Assembly (NCBI GenBank): GCA_013339895.1 | Contig: JABACO010000013.1 | Span: 1,815,562 to 1,879,561 of the forward strand | DNA length: 64,000 bases | Source of the DNA: Ephydatia muelleri | Lineage: Eukaryota; Porifera; Demospongiae; Spongillida; Spongillidae | Reading direction: 5' to 3' | The notes under the pieces: generated by a model | Databases searched by the model: none | What the model saw: only the letters and a program-made list of their open reading frames with translations | Told to the model about the DNA's origin: nothing | Part shown: piece by piece, positions 28,366 through 50,219 of the stretch | Layout: each line of letters starts with the position of its first letter | Numbering within the stretch: position 1 is the first letter of the stretch | Translations under genes and position numbers: made by a program

Positions 28366-28910
28366 CATTTGCTGCATGTGCATTTGCTCCATGTGCTTCG
28401 GGCACTTACGCTATTGCTCTCCGTTTGCGAGATGTCTGTGAACACAACGTTAGTGTCCTCTAGACCTGCCAGCTTGGCATCGCCCTGTATCAGTTCGCCT
28501 TTCTCCTTCCGCTGGGGCAGAACAGGAGGCATCTGCAGGAGCTCGCGCGCTCTCTCAACGGTCTCCATTTGTGCCTGATAAATAAAAATGAAGTCAAACA
28601 GAACCCAGGCACCGATGTAAAGACCTTCTTCAACTGATGTTCATCCACAAGCTTGTACACGGGTTGACTCAGCGGCTCTCTTCTGGTTTTGAATACTTTA
28701 TCCAGGTCAAGGCCCGTCATTCGTGTGAGTAGCTTTTGTACTTGCTCGTCAGTGACAGACTTCGCAGGTTGCTGCACGGATTATGTGTACATTAGGTTGT
28801 TCGAAAGTGTTTTATCTAACTAAATGTATCACCTGCGTGCTTTTATATCGACAACTCGCTCTGCTGAGTCCTCCAACAGCCAGTCTGAGCAACCACGACC
28901 GGTTAGCCAT
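26260..28910 (-). CDS. MRPS22: Mitochondrial small ribosomal subunit protein mS22
   Basis: Eight exons on the minus strand: 28910-28833, 28771-28625, 28574-28410, 28092-28015, 27859-27710, 26785-26640, 26564-26465 and 26352-26260, about 318 residues (human about 360). Exon 1 (MANRSWLLRLAVGGLSRASC) looks like a mitochondrial import signal. Matching segments: KLLTRMTGLDLDKVFK, PVYKLVDEHQLKK, MPPVLPQRKEKG, VVFTDIS, IVVREKNGNLREATWNERDR, IYFPALGRQL, DSVDYIR and VHHAVYDDIASRGLYDLLRS, RHFGGLLWYL. It is a structural protein of the mitoribosome small subunit. Intron 4 begins GC (28014). The exon 5 donor lies in a tandem repeat. The last two exons match the family weakly and their junction is the least certain. 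Divergent with PLPBP, 89 bp apart. Confidence 0.92.
27124..27709. repeat. 28- to 30-bp minisatellite in MRPS22 intron 5
   Basis: About 20 copies of ACACGTGCACATATGCACAC plus CCCTAAC. Several units extend to 30 bp by an extra AC, and the longer form is clustered towards exon 5. The array runs into the exon 5 splice donor. Confidence 0.92.
27886..27963. repeat. (CA)n microsatellite in MRPS22 intron 4
   Basis: CA repeat with a few ACC interruptions, starting 27 bp from the exon 5 acceptor. Confidence 0.9.
28124..28367. repeat. (TG)n microsatellite with GGTG variants in MRPS22 intron 3
   Basis: A variant-rich 5' half (GTGTGGTGTG) and a pure 3' half on the plus strand. Confidence 0.9.
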
Positions 28911-28999
28911 TGCATGTGGCAGGGATGGGTGAGGGAACGAGATTGCGTTAAGTTATAATTATAACCAGAAGATTAGTATACCCCGACTTGGATAAAGAT
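28911..28999. promoter_or_regulatory. 89-bp shared divergent promoter, MRPS22 / PLPBP
   Basis: The start codons of two genes for mitochondrion-linked or PLP-linked proteins face away from each other across 89 bp. Confidence 0.6.
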
Positions 29000-30988
<1,989 letters not shown>

Positions 30989-31317
30989 GCATGATTTGAC
31001 AGAGACAAAATCATCTGTGTATGGTGTGTGTGTGTGTGTGGGTGTGTATGTGTATGCGTTTGGTGAGGCACAAGAGTATGTCCAGGTACAATATGTGCAT
31101 CAACCTTTGCACACACTGCACATACACACAATCCCATAACATAGACAGAAATCAACAAACAGCTGGATTGGCAACAACAACAACAACAACAACAAAGTAG
31201 ATCCATGTGTAAAAATGTATAGTATTCTATGAGATCTAACCATAGCTAACAATAACAGTGTGGTTTGAATGAGGTATGCAGTTGGCACAAAACTATGAGA
31301 TTGGTCGGCCGGCATCA
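30989..31317. other. Convergent intergenic region
   Basis: Holds the 3' ends of PLPBP and the first myosin light chain gene, a short TG run (31024-31040) and an (AAC)n run (31176-31194). No gene seen. Confidence 0.55.
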
Positions 31318-32575
31318 TCACTCATCCTTGGTGCCGTGCTTCAGGATTCTGGTAAACGCAACGTAGTCAAAGTTTCCATTGTTGTCAATAGGTGATCCAC
31401 GAAGCATCTGGTCCACCTTTGTGGTAAGTTGAGAAAATGGATGAGAGAGGGGAAGGGGAATAAGGGAAGTGTAGAGTGAGAAGGAGGTAAGGAAAAAGGA
31501 GGAGGATGAAAAGTTGTGAGAGACGACCAGAGGAAACGCGAGATCGCAATCATAGCTGACTCAAATAACTACGATACATACATGTACAAATGTTACGCGC
31601 CACTCCCCCATGGGCATACCTCGGCGTCAGTAAATCGATCACCCATCGTTGTGAGGAGTTCTCTCAGGCTTAACGAGGGAAGACAAGAAAACGATGTAAC
31701 CTGGTATTTTTAACGTTAAATGATACCCCGCACTCACCGGTCTTCGTTGATGTGACCCGAAGCGTCTTCATCGAAACAAGCGAACGCATTACGAATTACA
31801 TCTTCCGGATCAGTACCTGCATGCAGAAATCCATCGCCCCAGTTGGCGGGGAGGGGAAAATGGAGGGCGGTTATAACGAGTTTAAAAACCATAGAGCGCC
31901 AAAAATAAAATATAAACACACACACACTTTCAATCCTTCAAAAACGTATTTGGTTACAGAATACTTAACGGCTGCACGCACGCGCATACGCACGCACATA
32001 CCATTCAACTTCTCTCCAAACAAGGTGAGAAACATGGTGAAGTTAAGCGGGCCCGGTGCCTCCGACATCATCGACTCAACCACCTGCTCGTTCGGCTCCT
32101 GGCCTGCACGAGTCGGCAGAGCAAATGAAAGCCAATCAAAACATTGCATTAATTGCTAGAGTGCATCCATTCCTCACCCAGGGACGACAGCATGTCCTTC
32201 AGATCTTCGCTGTCGATGAAGCCATCTCTGTTCTGGTCGATCATGTTGAAGGCCTTGGGGGAGGTTCGAGATGATGCGTCGCACACAAAGTGCGGGAGCG
32301 GGATAGCACTATACCTCTTTGAATTCCTGGATCTGGGCCTGGTCGAACATGGCAAAGATATTGGAAGTGGCTCGCTGGCCACGCTTCTTGGGGTGCTGCT
32401 TCTTCACTAGCTTCGCCTTGCTCTACGGGTCACGAGAAGATCGTGGACGTACGTCACCACCGCTGCATTGTGTTCCCCACCCTCCCTCCCTCCCTCACTC
32501 CCAAAAATAACACGAGTGAAAGTACTTGCAAAACTTACAAAGCCCCACAACAACAACAACAAAAAACCTTACCAT
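31318..32575 (-). CDS. Myosin regulatory light chain, copy A
   Basis: Seven coding exons on the minus strand: 32575-32573, 32422-32315, 32253-32178, 32103-32002, 31816-31738, 31668-31620 and 31416-31318, 171 residues, the usual length. The first coding exon is only the initiator ATG followed by GTAAGG. The phosphorylation site is conserved ([15 protein letters not shown], Thr-Ser before the first EF hand), so it should respond to MLCK and ROCK-type kinases. EF hand 1 ([12 protein letters not shown]) is the divalent cation site of this family. [22 protein letters not shown] and [12 protein letters not shown] follow. It binds the neck of non-muscle or smooth-type myosin II. The C-terminus is ILKHGTKDE. 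Exons 3-4 are almost identical to copy B. Confidence 0.96.
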
Positions 32576-32980
32576 TTTTTGCCCAGTCCAATACAGAGGT
32601 GTCGTAACAGTCTCTCTCCTTTTTATGTAAATTAGATGCTTCGAGCACCGCCCTTAGCGCATTCCATCATACCAGGCCCACGCTCGGAAATTTTGAAATA
32701 ACGTCGACAAACTTCCGGTCGCACACTTTCAGCTCCACAGTCCCCAAATATGTTTATACATGCACAAGGAATAAGACTGCAACAACAAACACGTAAGTGC
32801 ACAGTGGTTGTGAATGAAATAATGATGAAATCCGGTAGTGCACGACATATACTACAACTGTACTTGCAAATGTTTACGTTATATTGAAATGCTAACTGCT
32901 AACTGTGAATATGATTGAAGACAATTCCTTAGAACTACAAATTGTGATTGGCTGGTAGAGGTGATCTGGGCTGCAGCTCT

Positions 32981-34705
<1,725 letters not shown>

Positions 34706-34897
34706 TTTGCCACGATAAATGTTTGTGGTGTGGGAATCGATGGCGGAAATATTCCCTTTTATGGGCATAGATTGTACCAACAACACACACAATTACCGCC
34801 TGCATGTGGTAGTAGTTTAAGTTTAATGTTCGGAAAGTGAAAAAATTTCTCGGAACAAATAGAGCAGTCATTTTACAACACACATGGTCTCGTCGAT

Positions 34898-35461
34898 CTA
34901 AGACGATGCAGTGGTATCCATCGGCTGCTGCACGTCCTTGTGTTTGCCCTTCTCTGCCTGCTTTGGCTTAGCCTTTCGTTCGAGTATATTCTTACGGTCC
35001 TTATCCAACTTCAACTTAGTGATTTCGACCTGACGCACAAAAAAAAAAGCATACTAATTTGCTCGAGTAACAATCTTACACTACAGAGCGTTTTGCTTAC
35101 CTTACTCGGGTGAACACCCACATAGACCTGAGCACCGTTTGCCTTCTCCCGCTGGATTCTGTCGATATGGATCACCCACCTCTTTCTGTACACCTAAGGA
35201 ACTACCTGTAGCACACAGATACAGCAAAATTTTGCTGCTACCCACCTGGATAACTTTTCCGGCTTGCTGGCCTTTGAAATGTCCACGAGTAACCACGACT
35301 TCGTCGTCCTTTCGTATCGGCAGGGACCTTACGTTGTGCTTTTGCCTGAGTTCCTTCGACAGGGGTGCGCTCATGATGACCCGACGCACGCTCGAAGGGG
35401 CAGTGAAATGCCTCTTCCGGCATTTCCTCCGAGAAGACGACACGTTCCGATTGAACTTCAT
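34898..35461 (-). CDS. RPL26: Large ribosomal subunit protein uL24 (RPL26)
   Basis: Three exons on the minus strand: 35461-35246, 35193-35101 and 35029-34898, 146 residues (human 145). It starts [19 protein letters not shown] and continues [40 protein letters not shown] with the KOW motif, [32 protein letters not shown] and [15 protein letters not shown]. It is a cytosolic 60S ribosomal protein. The tail after the basic helix diverges ([12 protein letters not shown]) from the vertebrate end. Divergent from SLK/STK10 with 188 bp between starts. Confidence 0.97.
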
Positions 35462-35649
35462 CGTGCCCGATAAAATGGCAGAAAGGAAAGAACGAGCACG
35501 TGGTGAACGTGTAGTATGCGGGGTACACCGTTACACGGACATAGATTACTGAAGTCACTCATTTGCATTCGTACCACGGGCGTTGCCTCGGAGAACGAGT
35601 GTTGTGGGATACATTTCAGTACCCCCTCCGAAGATCTGCAGTTTCGCAA
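35462..35649. promoter_or_regulatory. 188-bp shared divergent promoter, RPL26 / SLK-STK10
   Basis: It separates a ribosomal protein gene from a kinase gene transcribed in the opposite direction. It is the likely location of both core promoters. Confidence 0.55.
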
Positions 35650-42350
<6,701 letters not shown>

Positions 42351-42451
42351 TGATTAGAATGCGTGATCAATTGTTTGTGTTTGCATGCATATATTATTGT
42401 ACACAACTAGTTTATTTTGTTACCGTCCATGCCCGCCCATTTCCGTATATT

Positions 42452-43469
42452 ATGGCTTCAGAGCCCAGCGCACAGCCGAAAAATGTGTCGGCGGAACATT
42501 GGAAGGTGGCGGTGATGTGAGCGCTGTTCATGCTGAGAGTTACGCGTATCGTTTTCGATAGAGGTTTGCTGAACTTAGGAGGCGGAGAGAAGACGAGTGC
42601 GAGGCAGACACCTCGCGCAGGATTGAGTCCGTGAGACAGCAGGCGCTTCAAAACGGTGATACTCCTCGTTTTTATTTAAACATTGGCTGTACACATGTTG
42701 GTGCTTTATTCTGCGTTTGTGTATGTAGTGAGTAAGGAGCTTTCCACAGCGGAGAAAAAGCAACTTGAACTTGTAGACGGTGTGAGTCTCCCTCCAGCCA
42801 AAAGAAAGAGAAGGCGGGGTCGCAGAGAGCCCCAAACGACAGGTAATGTGCTTTTCAGCCTCTTCAACTGCTAGAGTAAGCACGAAGCTTGATACTTTTT
42901 TTTCCCTTCCCCTCACAGCGTCTGACAAGACCACAGAGCAAGCAGAGGCCAAATGGGAAGAGATAAAACAATACTGGGACCCTAACCCGCAGCTCAAGGG
43001 CACTGACTTGGGGAGACACGCTCCTAAGGTATGTGAGAGAGCTGCGTTTTTTGTTTTTTTTTAAGGACGGGAAGGAGGCATTAAATATAAACGCGAGGAC
43101 ATTGGGCGTTGGTGCAGAGCGGGCTTGAGGAAGAGCTTGATAAAGCTGTCTCAGAGGGGGAATTCGAAGAGGCAGCGACGCTGAGCGACAGGCTGGCACA
43201 AAGAGACCTGGCCACTAAGGTCGCAACCGCCTTTGACTGTTATCGTTATATGCAAAAGAGCAAGGTATACGAACATATAAACTGAGCAAGTATTACCTTA
43301 CTACCACACTACTCTTTACTAGGCAGATGAGGAGAAGAAATTGCACAAGAAGCCAAAGCTCCATTGGAGGTATGCAAGGTGTGGTTTATCAAGCATCATC
43401 TTTATGTGTGTGTTTTTGTTACAAAGGTTTGAACACAAGCAACGTTGGGAGACTAAAGGAAACATGTAG
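42452..43469 (+). CDS. FAM204A: FAM204A homologue
   Basis: Seven exons: 42452-42505, 42562-42655, 42729-42842, 42919-43028, 43118-43264, 43323-43369 and 43427-43469, 202 residues (human 233), phases consistent. It shows a tryptophan-containing start helix (SAEHWKRFAELRRRRE), a basic cluster (PPAKRKRRRGRR), WEEIKQYW, the conserved SGLEEELDKAVSEGEFEEAA block with LSDRLAQRDLATKVATA, then KKPKLHWRFEHKQRWETKGN at the C-terminus. That end matches FAM204A as I remember it (GFEAKKRWETK). Function is unknown in animals; the basic cluster suggests a nuclear protein. It starts 101 bp after the SLK/STK10 stop on the same strand. Confidence 0.88.
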
Positions 43470-43822
43470 AAGTGCTTGGTGGTGGTACTGAGACGTTGAG
43501 CAGCTGTTATACACTGACCATGTGAGCAATGGACGATAGTTGAACCCCTCCAAGGCAGCGAATTTACCCAGGAAGCATATCTCTCTCTCTCTCTCTCAAT
43601 AGGGGTCATGTGTCATTACATTCGCCCCTTCTCTTATCACAACTGCACATCAATGTAGTACACAGTTTTTTGTACACAATTTGCAGGTTTATGGTGACAC
43701 AGATATGGCAAAAGATATGCACCACAGTAATGACACAGAAAGGCGCTGCAAACCCCAACACTCGTTTGCACTGTGTTATGCAACAAACACGCGTATGCAA
43801 GGGTTGATATGAGTTCTTGAAA
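43470..43822. other. Convergent intergenic region
   Basis: Between the FAM204A and SEM1 stops. It contains a (TC)n run at 43579-43597. No gene seen. Confidence 0.6.
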
Positions 43823-44188
43823 TTAGTTCTTGATTCCTGGCTGCGCAACTTTGTGGCCCAGCCGCTCCAGCTCTGCCCTGATGAATCACGTGACACTAGT
43901 ACACAACTCACATAAACCAAAACTGCTCCCAGCGGCTTACCTTAGTTGGCAAGAAAATTCATCCTCCACGTTATCATCGTCCCAATTGTCCTCCCAAAGC
44001 TGTTTGTCCCCCGGGTCTTCACCTGTCTCGTCCCAGTCTAGTAGCGAGTTACATAATTATTAAGATGACTCTGTTCTCACCATTAACTTCGCTAATATAC
44101 ATATACCTTCAGCCGGGAACTCTTCGAACTCGTCGTCTTCTTCGAACAGGCTTTGCTCTTGCTTTGTTGGCTTTTGGTTCGACGCCAT
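43823..44188 (-). CDS. SEM1: 26S proteasome complex subunit SEM1 (DSS1)
   Basis: Three exons on the minus strand: 44188-44107, 44037-43941 and 43877-43823, 77 residues (human 70). It carries the two acidic, tryptophan-anchored blocks of the family, LFEEDDEFEEFPAEDW and LWEDNWDDDNVEDEFSCQL, followed by the C-terminal helix RAELERLGHK. SEM1 is an intrinsically disordered partner of the proteasome lid, BRCA2 and TREX-2. The N-terminus is slightly longer than in vertebrates (MASNQKPTKQEQS). It is too small and split to appear as one long ORF. Confidence 0.96.
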
Positions 44189-44280
44189 TTTTTGCCCCCG
44201 CAATTCAGTTAAAGATATTTATAAATTATTAATATCATGGTATCAGCGCCAAGATAATAATAACGATACTCGCTTTAATT

Positions 44281-44530
44281 GGGACAGTTTCCGCGAAAAT
44301 TGCCCCACGGTTAAAATGTTATAAAAATGCATCGCGTTTGAATCGCTATAACTTCCCAACGGATAACGCTATCGACTTCCTATTTTCAACACGTCATACT
44401 ACACCCTTTCACTATGAAGTATTGAAAGTAGGAAGTCGATAGCATTATCCGTTGGGAAGTTATAGCGATTCAAACGCGATGCATTTTTATAACATTTTAA
44501 CCGTGGGGCAATTTTCGCGGAAACTGTCCC
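44281..44530. mobile_element. Palindromic MITE, copy 2
   Basis: 250 bp, same family as 23985-24224, with termini GGGACAGTTTCCGCG and the inverse. It is flanked by AATT on both sides (44277-44280 and 44531-44534), giving a second 4-bp AT-only target duplication. The two arms pair almost perfectly. Confidence 0.88.
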
Positions 44531-44791
44531 AATTTTTATAACAATTTAGGGACATGAATGCAATGGAAAATACTTCGAAAATCAAACTACAAAGTCTATA
44601 CTGTAGTTTTTTTTTTGTGTGTTGTTGCTTTAAATTTATTGTAACGTGAAGATGTTCGTGTTTCCTTCGTCCAGCAGTACTAGTCTTGGCCCCAGATCCA
44701 GTTCATCGCAGCACCGCGCGCTATGCTTGGAATCTAGTCTCTATCCAAACCCAACGTTACGCAGCTGCGGGTGGATTACACACACGTGACC

Positions 44792-47344
44792 CAGTGGCGT
44801 AGGAGCTGCGGCGGCAGTAGCGGCCGGACGGCCATGGCCGCTGCACTAGTATAACTTTTCAATTGTTCCTGATACGAGCATGTATTGATGTAATTTAATC
44901 AGCCGAGCAGCTGCTGCTAATAATATAGTAGTTAATTGCAGCTGTTGCACGTGCATAATGGCGACACCAGCTAGCTTTCCTGCACAAGCGCACCAACCAA
45001 GAATGTATCCCTTTCCGAAAAGAAGCTTTGGTAATAAGGTACTCGCTCAACGTAGTTTTCAACCATCATGGTTCGACAAGTGGCCTTGGCTGCACTACAT
45101 CGAAAGTAGCGATGCTGTTTCTGTTTTACATGTGCGCATGCAGGCAAGGTCTCAGAACAAACTAAACTGGTCACTTAATATGGATTTAGCGTTTCTCTCA
45201 ACTGGCTTTTCGAATTGGAAAGATGCAACAAGGAAGTTTGCACAACACGATCTAGCAAGTGCCACACGGAATATGTGTTAAAAATGCTGGCATTGCATGC
45301 CATATCGTCTACACCAAATATAGCGGAAGCCTTGTCGGCCCAAACACTAAAGATCGTCGAAAGTTTTTTTTGAAAATAGTTGCAAACATCCGATTTTTAG
45401 CACGTCAGGCCTACCTTTAAGAGGTCATGGAAACCATGCAAGAATGTGATTCTAACATTATGCAGCTTTTAAAGTTAAGGGGTGAGGATGACCCGAGTAT
45501 TGATTCTTGGATTTAAAAAAACTGACAAGTACACTTCTCCAGAAATGCAGAATGAAGTATTGAAAGTAATGGCTCACCATATTCTTCGTCAAGTTGTTGA
45601 ATCACTGAAGACAGCTTTGTTTCTGATTATCATGGTTGATGAAACTACAGATGTTTCAAACAAGGAACAAGTGGTGGTTTGCTTTCGCTGGGTAGATAGT
45701 AGCTTAGAATCCCATGAGGAGTTTATAGGGCTCTGTTTAACTGAAACCATTCACAACATTCTGCAGAGGTTTGATATACCCATATCCAAACTCAGAGGGA
45801 ATGCTATGATGGAGGCTCATCCATGTCTTGGTCCAAGGGTAGTGTAGTTGTAGAACTCCAGAAGGAAGAGCCTAGAGCTCTATATACCCATTGCTATGGG
45901 CATGCACTTAATCTAGCCTTTTCTGATGCTGACAAAAAGTGCAAAATCACGAGAGATGGTTTGGATTCATCTTATGAACTTATAAAGCTTGTCAAAAAGT
46001 CACCTCGTTGGGATGCAATATTACAAAAGCTAAAACAAAAGATGCCAGATGATAGCCCTGGTATACGCGTGCTTTGTCCTACTAGGAGAGCTGAGGCACT
46101 GCATAGCATTCTAGCCAATTGTGAAGTACTGCAATCACTATGGGAGGAGTCAGTAGATTGTGTAAGAGAAACAGAGATGAGAAGCAGAATTCAAGGAATA
46201 TCAGCATGCATGACAACATTTGATTTCTTCTTTGGAGTCTCACTTGGAGAACTTTTGCTCAACCATAGTGACAATTTAAGCAGGACTCTCCAGGCATCTA
46301 GCATGTCAGATGCAGAGGGGCAGAAGATAGCTAATATGAATGTCAAGACATTGCAGGCAATTCGAACTGACAATGAATTCAAACTGTTTTGGCTATCTAT
46401 TAACCAGAAGCAAGACAACTTGAAATTAATGAGCCTGCCCTTCCTAGGAGACGAAAGCAACGAAGAATAGTGTAGATGATAGCTATGCTCCACAGTGTGC
46501 AGAAGATTTGCATATTTTGAAGCACTTCATTTGCTAACACAAGGAATCCTATACAGCGTCTTGATCAACCTGGATACAGAATGTACACACATCTTGAAGC
46601 TCTCTTATACGGGAAAGCTGCAACTAAAGACAAATTTGATGAAGAATTGAAGAATTGAACATTGTTGCAGACTTCTACAAGGACGACATTAACAAGGAAC
46701 AACTAAAAATGCAGCTATCGACTCTCTCAAGCAACATTTCATGTGAGCCTACTCACGAGCTACATACTGTCACCAAGTACTTACAAGGACTGTCTGCATC
46801 ACAGAGGCTACTATTATCTGAAGTATGTGTTTTAGCTTCCTTGATATTAGTTATGCTTGCTACAAATGCAGTTAGTGAGCGTTCGTTTAGTGCTTTGCGT
46901 CGAATAAAGTCCTATCTGAGAGCAACCATGTCCCAAGAGAGGCTGAATCATATTATGGTAATTCTATACGTTCATAAACACCTAACAGACCAGATCTGTT
47001 ATATTGAAATCTGTAATGAATTTTCAGAAGGTTGTAGCCATCGTGAAGCCTACTTTGGAAACTTTTTACCAACAGACTAGTAGCGTGTTAATTACTGGTG
47101 CATTGTTCTGCTCCGTGCATGCTTGCTTGCTATTGCTCATTGGACCCCCACCTTTTTGGAATAATGTTTTCACTTAAAACTAGTTGTTATAAGCGTTGGC
47201 TTCTGGGGCGAGCCCCAGATCCGAGCTTGCAGTGCAGCGCTCCCCCATACCCCCTAGCTGGGCGGGAGGGGTGCCCACCCTCACCGGGGGACGCCACCAT
47301 TTTATTTCGGCCGCTGCACTTTTTATTCCCTTCCTACGCCACTG
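44792..47344 (+). mobile_element. Degenerate hAT transposon (TTF-finger/ZMYM1-like transposase)
   Basis: Terminal inverted repeats CAGTGGCGTAGGA at 44792 and TCCTACGCCACTG ending at 47344 are perfect over 13 bp. Frame pieces in order: 44958-45281 with the TTF-type finger region (RSFQPSWFDKWPWLHY, FSNWKDATRKFAQH), 45482-45847 with VDETTDVSNKEQV, 45823-46470 with YTHCYGHALNLAF and PTRRAEALHSI, and 46655-47080 with the hAT dimerisation motif (NAVSERSFSALRRIKSYLRA). Several stops and frameshifts interrupt the frame, so it is inactive. An 8-bp target duplication is not visible at the ends; the flanks look rearranged. Its 3' third recurs at 52295-53058. Confidence 0.88.
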
Positions 47345-47358
47345 CATAACGTTGGGTC

Positions 47359-48281
47359 TGGGTACGAGACTACAGGTAGTGCGGTGAAGTTTGTATCGTA
47401 CCCAGGCCTAAACGTTGGAATTTTCTGACGTACTATTCTGCCAATGGTGCATATTTCAGTTCACGTACAAAAGGGTACTGATTTCTGTTCTATCCTCGGT
47501 CCCACGCTGAAAATGTCCTTTTAATGAATGATAGTCTGGGTACCCGACTGAGGATGATATTGATGTGTCGTAAATTTACAACAGTTACACTAAGACACTC
47601 GCTGAGGCAAACTGACTTTCGATTTAACGTGTACCAGTCTAACCTAAACGTCACTGTTTAATTTGTGTGCTGGCCAGTTCATCGCAGCACCCAGGTGGAT
47701 TACATGTTAATTGCATTATTGAGCTCACCGCTACGACTCTAGAGATACTCTAAAGTATCTATGGCTACGCCTAGTACGAGCGTAGCGGTGGTGTAATTCC
47801 ATCCGATGTGCTGGTCTGGGACTAGGACGTTGTGTCTGAAAGTGAAATGGCAGCCAAAAATGGGAGCAAAGGGACTTCGTTGGTTAATTACTGTGAGGCG
47901 GTTCTTTTTCACTTAAGGCTTAATTGGCCCTGAAGTGGGAGGAAAGAGAAAGGGCTCATCTCCTTCCTCAGATACAGGGGGCAAGGCAACCATCCCTGCT
48001 CCTCATGTCGATGACGATCGCCTCCTTCCGAAGTTGCGTGAGGTCTTAGTAATCGCTATAGTTTCGGCGATCGCTTCCCACCTGCGCGTGCGATTAACAC
48101 CGTTCCAAAAAAAGATTCTATCCGAGGAACCTAACGGCTAAGAGAAAACGACGGTCATTCGAAGAGAACTCGACGCAATTTTAGATGCGACACGTAAAGA
48201 TGCATCCTTGGCGTATGTCATGACTACCCAGGCATGCCGCGACGCTCCAAGTCCTATTAGCTCGAGAGGATCAAGAAACGC
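47359..48281 (+). mobile_element. Unrecognised repeated element with a small ORF, copy 1
   Basis: This stretch recurs at 53070-54135 with high identity. It carries an ORF beginning near 47847 (MAAKNGSKGTSLVNYCEAVL) that in the other copy is open for about 100 residues, with a basic C-terminal half (SHLRVRLTPFQKKIL). Here an extra base (GGCCCTGAAG against GGCCTGAAA) breaks it at about 47930. The element also has a short inverted repeat around CTCTAAAGTATCTATGG. I do not recognise the protein. Confidence 0.45.
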
Positions 48282-49097
48282 TTGTTAGCTTGCAGCGACG
48301 GAGGTAAGGTAAAACCGTACTTCATTCAGCTGTTGTGGTATACTGAGCGTAATACGGGAAACTGGTGCTTCGTGGACAGAATCGTGACATTTCAGGATAT
48401 ATGTTTGAACTCTACATGTGTCACTTTCGTGCCGTGCATGCCAGGCTCCTGTACGTGGCGTGTGATTGTTCCTTCTCTGGCAGATGGGCACATGAACTGG
48501 CTATGACGCTGGACAACTATGATGTTCTCGCGTGTGGCCACAGTGCCAAGAAGCAAGGAATAACCACCAAACTGTTTGCATCGTGTAGGGCAACTGAGGA
48601 GGCAGCCAAGATGTGCTTTATTAAGGAAGCAGTGAAATTCGAAGTATCTGTGGTTTGCCTCTAAAAAGCTCTCATCAGGTCAAACTACTATGAAGGGAGA
48701 CTCTACAATATGCAGAGGTGACAAGGCATTTAAAGAAGCATGTCAAATTACATGTAACCATGTGTGGAAATGGATGGATAAGATTGATGCTGATCACAAT
48801 ATATATTGGGTCAAAGGCCATGACAAGGGTAAACATGCATGGCATTGCGTGTTACTGAGAGAAGTGTTCATATTCGAGACACAAAATGAAGCAGGGAAGC
48901 ATTCAATGAATTTACTTGAGTATGGTAAAATTCTACGTTCTGGATGGGGAGAGGACCCTCCAAAGAGTATAATAAAGGAGATTGATAAAGTACTGTGTGT
49001 AAAATATGCACGTGACAAGTGGGCTGCCATAGTTACTATATATGCGGGGCTGTGTTGCGAACGTTTTCCATTCTTGCGAGGTAATATGATGTTGTAG
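48282..49097 (+). pseudogene. Caspase-like (peptidase C14-type?) gene fragment, copy 1
   Basis: Conserved-looking pieces in order: IQLLWYTERNTGNWCFVDRI, LLYVACDCSFSGRWAHELAM, DVLACGHSAKKQGITTKLFA, EEAAKMCFIKEAVKFE, WVKGHDKGKHAWHCVLL, and ILRSGWGEDPPKSIIKEIDK. The hydrophobic strand followed by DCSFSG resembles the catalytic Cys strand of caspase-like folds (typically D-x-C-x-S-G), but here the Cys is displaced or replaced by Ser. Frames shift at least twice, for example at 48400 where the other copy lacks a base. I assign the family only tentatively from memory of similar cnidarian and sponge proteins. A rearranged second copy is at 54168-54854. Confidence 0.35.
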
Positions 49098-49215
49098 GCA
49101 CATGGTATAGCAGGGCTAAAATAAGCGTAAATATGGGTCTGAGTACGAGACTACATATGGCCGCTTAGCAGTCTCGTGCCCAGACCTGCTTCACAGCAGG
49201 TAATTTTCTTCAGTC

Positions 49216-50169
49216 CAGTGGCGGATCCAAGGGGGGGGGGGGGGGGGTCTGGACCCCCCCACCCCTCGAACCAGAATATGAATATAATTAATGTATAATT
49301 AGCGTATGACGCGTCGGATAAATCGGCGCACGTGAGTTATACATTTCTACGGGAGTCGAGCGTGCACTCCGTGAAGTTGCTAAACAGCTTATTTTTATAG
49401 CTTGTTCATTGGTTAGTACTATATTTTAGCTTTGTAAACTGTGAGATACGCGGTTGGCTGGTATTTATACGTAAATCTTGGTAAATGTATTCTAAAATGC
49501 TAACCCGCGGTCGTAATAGAGCGATTCTTACTTTGATTGGTGCATTAGTATTAGTACCCACCAAAGTTGAATGCACCTTGCTGCAAGCTTTTAAAGAAAG
49601 CAAAAAGGCTGATTGACCATTGCAATGATGGTAAAATTTTAACTGAGTGGCTCAAATATATATAGCAAAGAAACTAAAGTGGCAACTGATGCAAATCTGC
49701 GATGAAACACAGCAATTTAAATCCGCAAAACCACAATACCCTGGAAACCAGAACATAACGGAGTGGCACGCATTTATTGGTTATGATACATCATAGCCGT
49801 TTTTTTTTTACATGTACAATCTGTGGAAAAATTGGAATGTGTACAAAATTTTTTTCGCGCGAATGTCATGCTGAATGATAGTGTTCACTGCTTGAAGTAG
49901 GTCATCTGTCGGAATGTGATGGTAAATTTAAGTGGCTCAAATAGCAAAGAAAAGCGCATGCATGTAACAACACAGCCATTTTAATCACAATAGCCTGGAA
50001 ATGGAATGTAACGGGGTGGCACGCATTTATTGCATGCTTTATTCCAATCACCTACATGTACAATCTGTGTAAAAAATTGGGCCAAAAATTTTCGCGCGCG
50101 CCCCTCCCCATCATCAATTATTCATGTCGGACCCCGCCCTCACCAAGCAGAATCCTGCATCCACCCCTG
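49216..50169. mobile_element. Putative non-autonomous hAT-like element
   Basis: Starts CAGTGGCGGATCCAAGG followed by a G-run and ends with CATCCACCCCTG, whose inverse (CAGGGGTGGATG) resembles the start. The corresponding place in the duplicated segment (about 57290) lacks this roughly 950 bp, consistent with insertion. Internal sequence has two related subsegments (about 49620-49860 and 49917-50100). No transposase frame. Confidence 0.5.
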
Positions 50170-50219
50170 CAGTCTACAGTAACCACCGTTTTTGCTCCTC
50201 CATATTATAAGGCTTTAAT

